The notes under the pieces were generated by a model. That model was not told the origin of the DNA, did no database searches, and worked only from the letters and a program-made list of their open reading frames with translations. A stretch of 64,000 bases of DNA from Euglena gracilis (taxonomy: Eukaryota > Euglenida > Euglenophyceae > Euglenales): the NCBI GenBank assembly GCA_039621445.1, contig CP154956.1, positions 39,768,553 to 39,832,552 of the forward strand, in the 5' to 3' direction. Position numbers and translations under genes: made by a program. Positions 21,211-33,800 of this stretch are shown here, piece by piece; positions within the stretch are counted from its first letter, which is position 1, and the number at the start of each line of letters is the position of its first letter.

Positions 21211-24200
21211 GTTTGTCAATGTTTCAAACAAAACAGAGTCACAGATCACGCACATCTCAAATTTAACAGAAGGTCCATAAGTTTTTCCCCCGTCATTTTG
21301 TCCGGATTGTGATTGGCCAGAACCAAGAGTGGCCGATTGGGGGGGTACTCATTTCAAAGGGAAATGCTTTTTTTAGGGGCATCACAAGAATCTCAACCCC
21401 CCCAAAAATGAAACCCCCCATGTCTTTCGGTGGTTCTAGTACAGGATTTTTCATGTTGCAAATTTCTTTTTTTCCCGTGAAACGTTTATTTTTTTCATCA
21501 TTTTCCCATCATTTTTACCCCATCGTTTTTGTTTTCTGTCATTTTGTCCAGACTGGGGGGGGGACAAATAGAGGGCGTATTTCACGGGAGTCTTTCAATC
21601 TCGCTCATAGCCGAGGGGATGTCCCCTGCCTGCGACCTCTAATTCTAGATCCCAGTTAGGAATTTGCATGCCACAATACCCATTTTTGCATATTTTTCCG
21701 TTATTTTGGGCCGCCGTCGGTGCCAATCGTTTGATTCTAGTTCGCGTCTCATGTCGCATCACCCCTCGATCAAAAGCTCTTCTCAAGGCCACAGAATTTA
21801 GCCATGCTTGGCCAACGCTGTTATTATGGGCGACCGTCTGTTTCGAAATTTGAAAAAAAAATTCATTTGATTCTGCAGTTGATTGCCATGTGGCATATCA
21901 AGCAAAAGCACTCCCCAAGGGCTTTCAAATGAGTTCATTTCAGTTCAGTTCAAATGGGTTCAGAATTTGGTCATGCACGGTTCCAACCAGCAGCATTTTT
22001 CCAGCCTGGCACCTCCACCATCAACAAGTTTTATTTTTTGCAGCCACCCGAAGGGCAGCTGGACAGTGACAAATTTTTCGTTTTTGGTGGTCCAACGATG
22101 GGCAAAGAATTGGGCAAAATGAATCAAATTTGGGCTGGCCAAGGCAAATTTTGGGTCAAAAAAATGGACTTAAGTATAATTGGCAGTTTTGGTGCATTTT
22201 TGCAGTTTCGATTTTTGGTCCCTGGTTCAACCCCGGGTCGGGCATAGTTCCAGCCCTGGGACCCCTGTGGGGGGGGGTCAGCCAACAGCCTTTTCCCAGC
22301 CAGCCCAAATTTTCCCGCCTCTGAGCTGGATTTTTAAGTTCCCCTGGGGTCCTTACAGCAACGCCCTGCATGCAGCACAATGCATTCAAAATTGCTGATC
22401 CTCTGTTCCAACGGTGATCGCCATTTTTCAGATTCAATTATTCAGCTTCAACGGATGGTCACAGATTTCAACCATATCAAAAATTCTGAAATTCCCTGAT
22501 TTTCCTTATTTTCGAAGAGGATCTACTACACAAAAAGGTCCAATTTCCAAACAATGCTTTGTTAAGGAAAGACAAAAAATGCGCCATTGAAATTTTTCTG
22601 GCTTATTTTTGTCTTCCGGCCAGATATTTTAGGTCCCCCCGGCCTTCATCCTAGGGTCAGTGGCAAATACATTATGTTCACTCATTGTAACCCAAAATCT
22701 TGCTCATTTGCATCTGGCATAATTTTTGTATTTTTTTTTAAATTTGAATTCTCTCCCACCAGACAATTTGGATCTGCATATGACATTTCTGAACCATTTT
22801 TTGCATACAGCTGGTTGCGGAATGAATATGCATCCAAGATCAAAGTAAGAGCCAACTTTTTCAATTGCAATCGGTCAATTATCTCCAAAAAAATTTCCGA
22901 TTTTCTCCAAATAACAATTTTCTCAAAACAATTGCCTATTTTCTGAAAGCAATTGCCATTTTTCTCAAGAACGAATGCCCACATGACAGTTGTGTTTGTC
23001 AGACAGCGTGAATTTTTCTTCAGCCAGAAAGTGTTCCCTGCAACCCGGATGGTGCATTTCTTTCTCGTGTCTGGCATTTCATTATGAGACAAGTGGCAAT
23101 TGCTTTTGAGACAATCTCAGGCATATTTTGAGACGTTGCAACCAGCTGAAACAGTGGTTGCACAATGAAACATAATTGCATGTAACTGGGCAAACCAACC
23201 ATGTCACACTGCAAATTTGCACCACGCTTGTTTTTGGTGTGGCATTTTCTCGGCTATATTTTTTGCTTTTTTGTGGCACTTCTTTGAAAAAAATGTGCCA
23301 GACACTGTTTTGTTCATTAGTCCTGTTGGAGAAAAATGCGACAGTTGTCCAAATTGTGTTGCATTGCAAATTAATCTTGCAAAGTGGGAAATACGGAGGT
23401 GAAAATTTTTTGAGTCTTCTCCAGCAAAAAAAGTGTACACCCTGAGGTGGTCCTAAATTTTTTTATTGCAACTTGTATTTTTTTGCATACTCATTCTGAG
23501 GGGCCTTGTTGCATATCTCCCCGATCAAAATTGCTGTGTTACCTGTAAATTGGACAACACCCTGTCTCTCGGGAAAACCAGCTGGGTGCGGAGCATAGAT
23601 TCACTTAAACCCCCCCAAATAACCCCCCCCCCCCCCCCGGTGTGTTATTTGGGCACCCGAACTGGGCCCCCAAGGGGGGGGGTGTGTAATTTGGGGGGGG
23701 GTTATTTTCACATGGAAAACCAAAGGAAAACAGGGAGGTGTGTTATTTGGGCGCTCGAAATCGGCCCCGAGGGGGGATGTGTTATTTGGGGGGGGTTATT
23801 TGGGGGGGCTCTTTTCCTGGGCCCACATGCATTCTGGCTGAATTCCAATTATAGGACCGAGTAATCCTAGCAAGTTTACTCAGCATTTATCTGTGCCATT
23901 TTCGACCTGCTCACCTGGAGGATGCCCCAAACCATCCACAAGCTGGCTCGGCAGCGAGCAACTCACCACCCTCCTCCCTATTGGGATGATGATGTGAACT
24001 TTATTGCTGTGGTGCAGTTCTTTAAAACCCTGGCGGATGTGTAGGGCGGTCCTCAAGGGACGTGGTTTTCCATTTAATGGCAGCCCCTGAAGGACTGCCC
24101 TTAAGCCCAAGGCCGATGCTCGAGCGGGGTATCAAAAATTGTAATGGAAGCTTAAACTTTGAAAAGGCGGGTTTTTTCGATGTTTTTGGTGGATGGTCGA

Positions 24201-27200
24201 AGGTCCAAGTATGCAGAAATCGCTTCCTTTTGCCAATGTCAACGTTTGTTTTTGATAAATTCGCAGTCTTCTTCCCTTTTTCACCTGTGTATTTTTCATT
24301 GAATGTGCTGACAGGACGTGGTTTTTCTTTATTTAAAAAACAACGTTGAGCACCCCCCTGCGGATGCGCCCTCACTCCTCGCTTTCGTCTTCTGCATCTT
24401 TGCCCCATGGCGCTGGAACTCCATCTCACAAACACTGTGCGACGATTCCGTGTCATGGCGGCTGGTCCCGTTCGCCAACCTGGCTTTCGCCGCCATGGAT
24501 GTGTTGGCAGCGGTGTGTGTGGTCCCAGTGGCCTGCAGCTGGCGAGCGCCTGAGTTGCTTCAGCACCAAGGGCAGCGTGACGACCTTCTGGTTTGGCGTT
24601 GGCCGAGGCAGCGACGCCTGCTGTGGATGACGCTATGTCTGCTCCTGCTCACCGATGTGTGTTTTATCCTCTGTGCCTGCGTGACCCTTATCGGCCTGGT
24701 TCGTGCCGTGCCCTTGGTGCGCAAGTTCAAGGCTCTGCCACCCTGATGTCATGCCGGCCATGTTTTATCAAAAGGGGGTGGTAGTTCTGTCATGAACCCA
24801 GTGTTAACCTCCTTTTTTAAAGCTGTGTTTTAGGGCTTTCAAAATCAGGACAGAATTGGCGTCACCAACCTTCGGTCGAAAGACCACCCAGGATCAATTT
24901 CGGACCACTAAACTGGAAATGTATGCTGATTTGGTATTCACCAAATTCCGACGATCACGAGCGTATTTCCAGATTTTTCGAGTTTTCAGGAACCAAATCA
25001 CCCCTGGATTGACAGCCCATGTCATCAGACGACCAACAATGGTTACAAAATCCAACCATGCTGCATTGTATTCTTATTCCGTGAATTTCCTTGAACTGAG
25101 CAAGTCCTAATTTCTGTACTGTGTTCTGTACTCCCGGAATCTCCAGATCGTCGATTTGACTGGATGTCCCAGCATGACCAGAAAATCCCACTTTGGTTTT
25201 GACCGATGAACCACAGATCCAACAACCGCGAGTGCATCTCCAGCTGTGTAGAACAGAACCGGCGTTCCAAATGCCGGGCTCATAATAGAATCGGTGTCTG
25301 GGGCCCTTTTCTCACGGACAGAACTGTCGTCCAGAACCAGTGGGGGGGGGTAGCTCCAGCTCTGTGCTGAATTCGGTGGCCCAAACGCCAGTTGAAGCTG
25401 CAACCTTGAGCATTTCATGTGTGATATTCTTCATTTCTTTTTGTTTCTTTTTATTTTTGCTGAATCCCCAACTTTCAAGCAATGGGTCTAAAATGAACGG
25501 TCCCAAAGGTTTGTGCGATTTATTTGGGAGTTGCTCGCATTTTACCATCTTTCTTTTCAGTTGGTTCATTTTGATGTTCATTAAAATTAATTTTTTCTTC
25601 CAGACTTCCCCCAAGTTTTTGCTGCAGATTCTTTTTTGCTGTTTCTGATCCACCAGTGTTTCAGATTTTGGATTTTGGATTTCCAGGATTTCCACATTGC
25701 CAGGATATTTCTTCTCTTTTTGGGTTTTGACTCTCGGCACAGCATGGGAATCCCCCCCCCAAAAGTCCTCGTCAGCCTTGTCAACCCCCATGTTTGGCCA
25801 ATGTTGTCCCACGATAATAAGTACTGAAGAAGTAACATCAGTAACATCAGGAACACAATATCCTGTGAAAATCCAAAATTCTCTGCTTGAGAAAAAATGT
25901 AACCAATCAATCGCTCAAGAAGATGTACCAAGGAAAACAAATGCCAAACTCCAAATCTTCGAATTGTATTTTTCGAAGTTGGGCAGTAGGCAGGGTCTGT
26001 TCAACAATCCTGTCGGTATTTTTATTGTTCAAATGTTCGCCATGGAATTTTTTTTGTGTCCAATTTTCGTAGGGTTGATGTTGCATCCTTTCTTCGCTCG
26101 GTAGATTGCATTCATAAGTCTTAGATGACAAATTTAAGGCGAGTTGCTGCGAAGGGCATGCTGTTGAGTTGTGGCAGACACCAGACGCCAGCCAAAGTGC
26201 GTCGGGAGCAATACAATCCATGGATCTCGTGGAATGACGTTTGTTATCGCAAGATGGTTTTATTGGAGCTCTGTCACACCGTCCTCTCAATTGTCTGCCT
26301 GCCTTTTGGGGCGTGGCTCTGCATATCAGTGTACCGCATCCCTCGCGGCCTGCCTGCTAAAAAATATTGATTTTGGTTGAGCCGATGCGCTGATTTTTTG
26401 AGCGTTGTTTGAGTGATTTCTCGCCATATTGCATAGATAAGAGCTACCTCCCTGGTGCCATCTCCGGCATTTTAATAAAAAAATCGCCCTTCCTTTTCCG
26501 AAGGCGTCCTACCACAGTTGCCATTTGCGATGTTTGCTATCACTTTTAACCCCTTTTTTGACCTTTTTTCTGCCGAGGGTTTTTTTGCACACGTCCACCG
26601 TCCCGGGGGGGCACCAGGTTTCTTTTTTATTGAGAACCCTCCCCCCCCCGGGGGGTCCAGGGCCGGACCTGGAGGTCCGGAGGCTGGGGGCTGCACCTAG
26701 GGGCCGGACCTGGGGGTTGGAGGCCAGGCAACACTTAGGGGGGGGGGGTCTCTGGCCTTGGTATGCGTTTCGGCTCCAAGCGCCGGGAATTTTTTTGTAA
26801 AATGCCCTTAGACGACCCGATTTTTGGGGGGGCTCCCACGCCGGGCTGGTGGGTGGTGAGACTCCCCGTCCTGATGATCCCAAAATGAGCCTGGGGTGGG
26901 ATACGATTGACATGACAAAGCGCAGAAAGGGATATTTGCCATTAGGACAAGTGGCCGGCCCCGGCGTTACGGCAAGCTTGGGGCGCCATCGATGGGAGCG
27001 CCAAGCCTCACAAGCACCTCCGCAAGTTGGTCGCCTGTATCCAGCAGAGTGCCTGGACTGTGGTCGACCTCCCATTCATGGTGCTGGCACTGCTCGTCCT
27101 CCTCTCGGGCTGGAGGGCGGCCGCCCTCCTTGCAGACTGGAAGGTGATATGGACCGCAGCTCAGGTCAGTCTGCCCCTTGTGATGCCTGTGGAGTGCGTC

Positions 27201-30200
27201 ATTCCTCAGTCGGGCATCACCAAATTTTCGGGCACGACCCATCTCCTGCCATGAAGGTCACTGCTTTTTTGTGTGGGTGTCTCTTTCTCTCCAATCCTCT
27301 CTCTGACAGTGGCTTTGGGTGGGGCTGGTGGGGAGGTACCAAATTTGAGATAACGTGGAACCGTGGACACAGTGGCCAGGTACAATAAGAAAAACCTGCA
27401 GCAGAACACACAAACCCAAATACCTGAGACGCTGATCTTGGGGTAAATCCTGCGGGCCCGAAACATGGGCCAGATAAGTTCCAAACCTAATTCTGATCCC
27501 ATGCCTGAAAAAAAAATGAAAATCAAATTGACACCTTGGGGGAAAATGAAATCCTCAAACCTAATGCATCTTTATAACAATCTTATAAAACGCATCTTGA
27601 TAAAAATAGAATAGTTGAAAGGAACGAAATTTGACACAAACCCAACGCTTGGAAATAAGGAAATCTACCCTGGGCCTTTGCCCTAATTTCCAAGGTCTAC
27701 CCCTAACCTTGCTTTTGTGTCATCAAAACAACTGCAACTGTTCATCCTGTGACGATGTCCATCCATTTCTGTGCTATCCATTTCCATTTCCACACACAAA
27801 ATACGGGGAATTTTCTGTACTTTGCTTGAAAAAAGGAATCAAAATCGCTGATTAATTTTGTAATCATTCAAAAATGATATCAAAAATCACAAAGGTGAGA
27901 ACTGTGTATGGGGCTTCACAGCCCCATATCGTGTGGTTCACGTGCGGCTTCACAACTGAACCGGTGTCTCGAGAAGCTGGTGTCTCGTTGTTGGGTGTCA
28001 CATCCGAGATAATTGAATCACTGGAGAACACACAAACCACAGTGTATAAAACTGCAATGACAGAAATGGTGGACTGCCAGGCAAACTAAACAATTTAAGT
28101 TGCCAACTGAACACGGGGATCGTAATATGGACCGGAGGGGGAAGATATGCTGGTTTGCCAAAAATATCCGGACCAGGCTCAAAATACTGGGAGGCCCTCC
28201 CCCTAAACCACCCAAGTCCAGCAGGACCCTCGGATTCAAAAAATAATCGAAACCTCACTTTTTTTTTGTCATTTTTGACCTTCAAAAATTGAGTGATTGG
28301 GCCAAATTCTTGCATGTGTGCCACAAGAGAGAACCCCTCAAAGATCTCCCATCGTTTGGCCATTTTGCAAAGAAAAGATCTCTGTCAGACCTCCCTCCCC
28401 CGGGGGGGGGTTTGGCCCTGGCACCAGGTGCTGACCTCTTTGACGAAGAATTCTTGTTACAGGCTCACCCTGACACCCCTCACCCTGACACCAGCCCCTG
28501 GCCCCAGCACTGCGCCTTTTTTTCCCCAAACCGAGTCTGCCTGATGCACACGTCAAAGCAAATAAAAGACTGGCCCAGGAAAAAACATAGAGGCTGTGAA
28601 AGGAAAGGAATGGCAAAGGACCACAAAAATGCAGCATTTTGCGAATTCTTTTTTTGATAAATTCCGATCATCATAACCATACCATTGCTTAACACCTGTC
28701 CTACCCCACCCCCTGGGGAGGGTGACTGACTGGTTTTTTCAGAGTGATTGACTGGTTTTTTGGCCAAGAGCCCCCTCCCCCCGGGTGGGGTAGGCCCAAA
28801 AATGAAAAGTGGCTCGCCTGGCGCCGAAGGCGCGGGAAATTTTTTGGATTTTTTGAGACTTTTTGGCAAATGTTCATTGCCCCCTGAAGAGTGGCCGATC
28901 CCCCCCGGGGGGGGGTAAAGTGACTGACTAATTTTTTTTCGGAAAAAGTGACTGACTGGTTTTTTCAGAGTGGAAAGTGACCCCCCCTCCCCATAAGAAG
29001 ATTTCATAAAAAGTGACAATTTACCCCCCCCCCCTCCCCCGTCCACCGACCACCCCTATGCACCGACCACCCCCCGGTCGGGGGCTGCAGGTTTGGGGGG
29101 GGTGCGTATGCCCACTCGTCGGGGGGTTGTAGGTGGCTTTGAGAATGTTTTTGGCACGCAGTCCTGTGACCACCCCCCTGGTTGGGTGTCTTAGGTTGGG
29201 GTGAGCATTTAACCCCCCCCCCTGGTTGGGGGTTGTAGGAACCCGGTCGGTGGACAAAGGGGGGGGGGTAGTTTTCTGAGGTCTTTTTTTTGATTCAAAA
29301 ATGAATTTTTACTCAAGACTTTTTTTTGCATTTTTATAAAATCGCACCTGGGAGTATTGGGCCTGTGTGAAATTGGTATGGACAAAACTGGATGAACAAA
29401 ATCCCTCCAACTTTTTTTTGCCAGTTTTGGTCTCCAAATTTTTCTGTAAATAATCTGGAGAACACATTACCATTGTCTCATGATCAGACCATTGCTTAAC
29501 ACCTGTCCCCCCCCCCCCCCCGGGGGGGGGGGGGTGACTGACTGGGTTTTTCAGAGTGACTGACTGGTTTTTTGGCCGTGCCCCCCCCCGGGGGTGGGGT
29601 AGGCCAGAAATCACCCAAAAGTGGATGAGTGGCCAACCGGAGCAGAAGGAGCCGGCGAAAATTTTGGCAAGAAATGGCTCGAAAGGCAAAAAAGTGACTG
29701 GTTTCCTGAGTGGCCGACCCCCCCCCCCCGGGGGGGGTAAAGTAAAGTGACTGACGGCTTGCCTTTGCCTGCCCGGCCGGCAGCGCCATGAACCCCTCCG
29801 CCGCCTGCAAGCAGGGCCTGTGAGGCAGGCCCGGCCGGATCAGGCATTTGCTTAAGGGATTGCAGTACCCCCCCCGGGGGGGGGGGCTGGACTGCAGCTA
29901 GTCCAATTTTGGCTAGTGGGTTTTCTAGCAGACCCCCCCCGGGGGGGGTCTGCTAGCAGGGCTAGCTAGTGGAAAATTTTTTTTCCAGTGACCGGCGCGA
30001 AGCGCCGAAAATTTTTTTGGGACCCCCCAAAATGGCCAAAAATGCCCGTTTTTTGCCATTTTTGGGAATTTTTGGAACAAAATCAGCCAAAACCCTGTTA
30101 AAAACCTCATTTTTCCAGTCCGGGGGACCCCCGGACCCCCCCCCCCCCGGGGGAGGGGGGGTCTAGCTAGTCCACTTTTTCCAGTGTCTAGCCGATTGGC

Positions 30201-30436
30201 TAGCCAGTACCCCCCCCCCCCCGGGGGTCCTTAAGCAAATGCCTGGCCCGGATCATCGCGGTGGCCGTTGGAGGTGCTGGGAACCGCGGCGGAGTTTGTG
30301 TGGATTCCGGATTGCAGGGCCACTTTGGATTAATGGAATGGGCACTTCCCCCCTCTTGTTCCTGACCGTCATCCTTGCTGTGTCCGATGTGTTTCTTGTC
30401 CTCTTTCTGACCGATGCAATACTTACCAACGCCAAT
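20946..30436 (+). CDS. Putative multipass membrane protein with repeated TM modules (exons scattered)
   Basis: Five separate plus-strand open segments encode the same type of module: a polar or basic lead, a hydrophobic stretch with an acidic residue near its start (LLDVMAMGLALVLL, VVDLPFMVLALLVLL, FAAMDVLAAVCVV), then WR or YR and a leucine-rich basic helix. They lie at 20946-21210, 24355-24746, 26185-26370, about 26950-27143 and 30251-30436. Grouping them in one gene is inference from shared strand, shared module and order; introns of 1-4 kb would separate them. I do not recognise a named family. It would be an integral membrane protein, with no visible catalytic motif. The start and 5' exons were not found. 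Confidence 0.55.
21211..24354. other. Long intron or spacer
   Basis: AT-rich, with only short frames; one plus segment at 23300-23400 (GEKCDSCPNCVALQINLAKW) has a CxxC pair and could be a small exon, but it has no support from phase. The element at 23.6-23.8 kb is inserted here. Confidence 0.4.
23610..23815 (+). mobile_element. About 200-bp element with CCCCCAAATAACCCCC ends
   Basis: Left end CCCCCCCAAATAACCCCCCC, right end GGGGGGGTTATTTGGGGGGG. The interior is a tandem duplication of GTGTGTTATTTGGGCNCNCGAA followed by GGCCCC. Non-coding. Confidence 0.65.
24355..24746 (+). CDS. Membrane-protein exon with two modules
   Basis: The frame contains WRLVPFANLAFAAMDVLAAV, then CSWRAPELL, a basic linker RWPRQRRLLW, then a second hydrophobic run LCLLLLTDVCFILCACV followed by GLVRAVPLVRKFK. 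GC content rises sharply over this segment relative to its flanks, as it does for the separase exons. The frame ends at a TGA (24744-24746). This could be a real C-terminus of one isoform, or an intron may start before it; no strong donor is visible near the end. Confidence 0.6.
24850..26060 (-). pseudogene. Degenerate retroelement-like coding remnant
   Basis: The minus strand has a long lysine-rich open segment (25312-25812: QKRICSKNLGEVWKKKLILM, PLGPFILDPLLESWGF) that continues after a frame change as FGTPVLFYTAGDALAVVGSV and, beyond two stops, as AAWLDFVTIVGRLMTW. FYTAGDA..VVGSVV loosely resembles the first strand of an RNase H fold. The plus strand here is also partly open, so orientation is not certain. 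I call it a decayed element with low confidence. Confidence 0.3.
26185..26370 (+). CDS. Membrane-protein exon, one module
   Basis: After a plausible acceptor (GACACCAG) the frame reads a tryptophan-containing lead, RKMVLLELCHTVLSIVCLPF, then GAWLCISVYRIPRGL. The YR takes the position of WR in the sister modules. The frame reaches a stop at 26368-26370. Function unknown; one predicted membrane helix or hairpin. Confidence 0.5.
   Translation, partial: TPAKVRREQYNPWISWNDVCYRKMVLLELCHTVLSIVCLPFGAWLCISVYRIPRGLPAKKY
26950..27143 (+). CDS. Membrane-protein exon, one module with clear donor
   Basis: The frame gives GSAKPHKHLRKLVACIQQSA, then WTVVDLPFMVLALLVLLSGW and RAAALLADWK, followed directly by a consensus donor AAG|GTGATA at 27143/27144. 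The left border is not determined; the frame stays open back to about 26946. This is the best-conserved example of the module. Confidence 0.6.
27144..28680. other. Long intron or spacer
   Basis: Begins at the donor of the 26.95-27.14 kb exon. An open plus frame at 27874-28089 has ordinary composition but no recognised motif and no splice context. Otherwise nothing. Confidence 0.4.
28681..28985 (+). repeat. Dispersed element (TGACTGACTGG family), copy 1
   Basis: Shares with 29489-29755 the series CCATTGCTTAACACCTGTCC, CCCGGGG tract, GTGACTGACTGGTTTTTTCA, GGGGTAGGCC, a GCGCCGAAGGCGC-type hairpin with TTTT, GAGTGGCCGA and GGTAAAGTGACTGAC. Both copies lie in the same orientation. Confidence 0.75.
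29489..29756 (+). repeat. Dispersed element (TGACTGACTGG family), copy 2
   Basis: Second copy of the element at 28681-28985, about 0.8 kb downstream and in the same orientation. It lacks the internal TTTTTGAG insertion and has a degenerated central hairpin. Confidence 0.75.
29838..30250 (+). mobile_element. Inverted-repeat element with CAG/CTG ends and 8-bp direct repeat
   Basis: The element starts GATCAGGCATTTGCTTAAGG and ends CCTTAAGCAAATGCCTGGCC then CG. Its ends are inverted repeats; CAG sits at +4 and CTG at -8, as in the nonconventional introns. CCGGATCA is duplicated at 29835-29842 and 30248-30255. The centre holds GACCGGCGCGAAGCGCCG followed by a T run. Excision leaves an open frame leading into the exon at 30251. 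Confidence 0.8.
30251..30436 (+). CDS. Possible last membrane-protein exon
   Basis: Removing the inverted-repeat element at 29838-30250 leaves a frame that runs through an arginine-rich segment into LLFLTVILAVSDVFLVLFLT and ends at AAT|GTATGT. The hydrophobic run has the internal Asp typical of the modules, but the WR element is missing or lies in a later exon. Frame choice upstream is uncertain. Confidence 0.4.
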
Positions 30437-30897
30437 GTATGTGTTTGTGCATGACCAGCGCAGTGCTGTGAGCGGCGCCAAGGTTGCAAAGATATTGATT
30501 GCAAAAGGGGAGCGCTTCGTCTCGGCGACATCCATCTTTCCTTTCTGGTGGCGGCAGCCTTGCATTATTCTTCAAGTGTGCACGACTGAGTCAGCTTGGC
30601 CATCTCTGGTAGAACACTGGGCATCTGTTTGCAGCCGATCGGGGCGGTTCTTCTCAGCAATTGTCCCGAAAGAAAAGCACACCGAGCACAGACAGGAAAT
30701 CCGATAGATCAAAGCTGTGGAAGCTCTCCCCCCTCACCAATGTTTCCCTCTGGAGCCTTGGGTGTTGGGCTGGCTTGGGGGTTGCCGGCGCAACCAGCAG
30801 CCCCATATGTTGCGTCAGGTCACTCCTTTTCCGCGGTACGTCGCCCGGCCTCCTCCTCCTCGCCAGGCATCGCCTCCCTCCCCCTCCCTCCGGGCCC

Positions 30898-33800
30898 ATG
30901 GCGACCGGCGCCCCGGCCCTCCTGCGGCAGGCGCGGGATATCGTGGCCGGCGCCGCCACAGACGCCGCCGGCCTGGACGCCGCCTTCGCCCTCCTGCGGC
31001 GGGCCGCGGCGGCCGACCACCGGTGGCCCGACGGCGGCCTCGCCCTGCACCGCGTCGGGTACAACCTGCTGGCCCACTGGGTCCGGCGGGCGGACCACAG
31101 TCGGGCCGTGGCCGTGGCCGACCACGTCCTGCAGGTCCGGCCGCTTCGTTGTGTTTGCCAAAACCGTCGTCGCTGTTGGGGAAATGATCAAAAGAATGCG
31201 GGGTCGCGAGCTGCCTTGTTTGAGGTCTTTGGGTCCGTGACAGAAACGACAGGGTCCCAGTCCCCCCCCGTGGTCTCAGAGAGAAGCCTGAACCTTCATT
31301 TGAAGGAACCCTGGCGTCAGCGGAGAAATGAGTCAATCCTGACCCGAAGTCAACCCTGACCCGAAGCCCGTTTCCGTATAAGAAACCCCCCAGCCTGGTA
31401 GAACCCCCCTCAGGACTTTAACCCGCGTGCATGATGGTACTCCAATGGAGCTTCCAGTGGGGTGTGTCTACTGATTTTGGGGGACAGGCAACACCGACAC
31501 AGGCGTGAAGCCCAGGCGGAAGTTCTGCCGTCCCGCTTGTCCCGGGGCAGCTCCCGGGGTCCGGCCGGCTCGCAGGGCATCGCCGCCGCGGCGGGGGTCT
31601 CTGCCGGCTGCCCCGGCCCCGACGACCTGGCCGCCCTGGAGGAGCGCGCCGCCGGCTGGAAGTTCGTGGCGGCGTGGGCGTGCTGCTTCCGCGGTGTGTG
31701 CCGGCCGCGCCGAGGCACCCCCGCCCGCCGCTCCACACTCACCCCCACTGCGGCCGTCGATGTGCCGCTCTCTGCCCCAGCCCGAGGCATGGCGGGGCTG
31801 CAGCCCACTTTGGAGACGCTGGAGTACGCGGTGGCCCACAGCGTGCCGTGGGTGTTGCATTATGACGTGCTGGACGCGGAGCAGGCGAAGGGCCTGCGGT
31901 GCCACTGCATCCAGGTGCGTGCCGCCTCGCTGTCATGAGAACGGCTTCATGACACACGCGCGCGCACGCAGTCGCCTCGGCATGGCAGCCGAATCGCGAC
32001 TGATTTCACCCATCGGCAGTGCTTCTTTTCACCCCCGCCCTGCCCGCAGCCACCGTCTGTCGCCTGTAATTGGGCCCCGGCCCATCCCTGGTCCCCTCCC
32101 CCGCCCCTCAGGCCCTGCACGGCTGCTTGCTGCCTCTGCTGCGGGCGGGGGACCTCCGCGATGCCCTCCGCTGGCTGGGCCGTTGCCTGCCGCTGCTGCT
32201 GCCGGGCAGGGCCGGAGCGCAGGCCGGAGGCTGGCGCTACGTTGAGGCCTGGGCGGCAGCGTTGCTGGACCGCAGCGTCGCCCTTCTTACAGTGTGTTTG
32301 TGCAGCTCCCTCGCCCCAAAGTCTTTGAGAATGGCAGTCAAAAAAAAATTCACATTCACCCCCACCACGCTTTCTTGGAGTTGCAGTTAGTGTTACACAA
32401 GAACCTTTCCTAAATGTCGCCAGCACCATGCATCCATCCTGCATCAGTTGGGACATGACCACTTTTTGAGGTGAGATGCATTGGCGGAGAAATTTAAGCG
32501 TTATTGTACCTCCCCTTGAAAATAAAGCCGGTATTTTTTTGCCAAATTAATTATCCATGTCTCCGGCTGAAAACATCGAACACATGTTTGCCTTTTGATA
32601 TTTTTTATTATAATTAAGCCATTAACCCTGACCCCCCCCCCCCGGCAGATCAATAAACCCAGATGTCAGGGGGTGGGTGGCAATGTACGGAGTACATGGG
32701 ACAGGTGGGTGTGTACGCGCGCTGCACATAATGCAAGTTGCAACTTTCCAAACCTTGACTTGACGGAGACGTTGGGAGAGTCGAATTCTATCTCCACAGA
32801 TGCCTTCCCACATGCATTTGCAGGCTTACAGCACTGCAGTGGCCTCAGCAAAGGCAGATGTCTCCAATGACGACGCTATTTCACAGGCCTTGGACTCTGA
32901 TGTCAATGGGGCTGGCAGGTGACCCCAAAATATTTTTTGTCCCCCAAGAAGATCTTTCAAAACATATCTGATTCTGTGTGCGTGCATTTATTTTGGCAAC
33001 TGTTTGTATATATCCATATTTGGAAAGGGCAGTGAAGACGTTTCTTTCCACCAATGCTCAGCAGGCTGGGTCTGTAGGAGGGAGTTCTTTGGAAAAGCAG
33101 AATGAGTGCATTCATCCACCATTCTGACTGTGCACACTCAAATAAACACCGCCCACGCACGCATGGGCATCACATTTGTGTCTCACAGGCACGCACACAT
33201 GCATATTGCACGCTCACAGGTGCCGTGATGCAGAGATGGCGCAGTCGATTGGGCTGCAGCTGTTGTGTATTTCTTTGGCCCATAGTGAGAATCCTCTTCC
33301 TGACATGTTGGTGACCCAGCTGAGACGCATCATTGATATAGAGTGTGCCTTTTGCTCCAATGGTGGGTCATGCCCTGGCAAGGCGTTCTATGGATGGGAT
33401 TTTTTTCCTCAGAAGCGTGCGTGCACGTATGCTTGTGTGAGGGCTGCATGGTGTGTGCCTGCGTGCGTGCGTGCGTGTGTGCGTGCGTGCGGCGTGCGCG
33501 CGTACATGCATGTTTAGATGGTGGTGGGTGGTGCTATTTGTATGTGTGTGTCATTTTTTTGACCAACTGCGCGCACACAACGACCAACGCAGATGCAAAG
33601 AGCGTGGATGACATGCGAGCAATCCAGATTGTGTTGACGCGAGAGAAGCAGAGAAGGAGAAACCGCACCTCTGGCCACCACCAGGGCCCAGTCCCCTTCC
33701 CCCTCTCCCCCCCCCCCGGCCCTCCCCACAGCATCTGGACGGGCCACGCCGCATTCACCATCTTCGGGCTCCGCCTGCTCTGCGCCAGCCACCGCCGGGC

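Noticed and set aside
20659-21255. 199-codon minus-strand frame
   Set aside because: It overlaps the plus-strand membrane exon, whose composition, acceptor and sister modules are more convincing.
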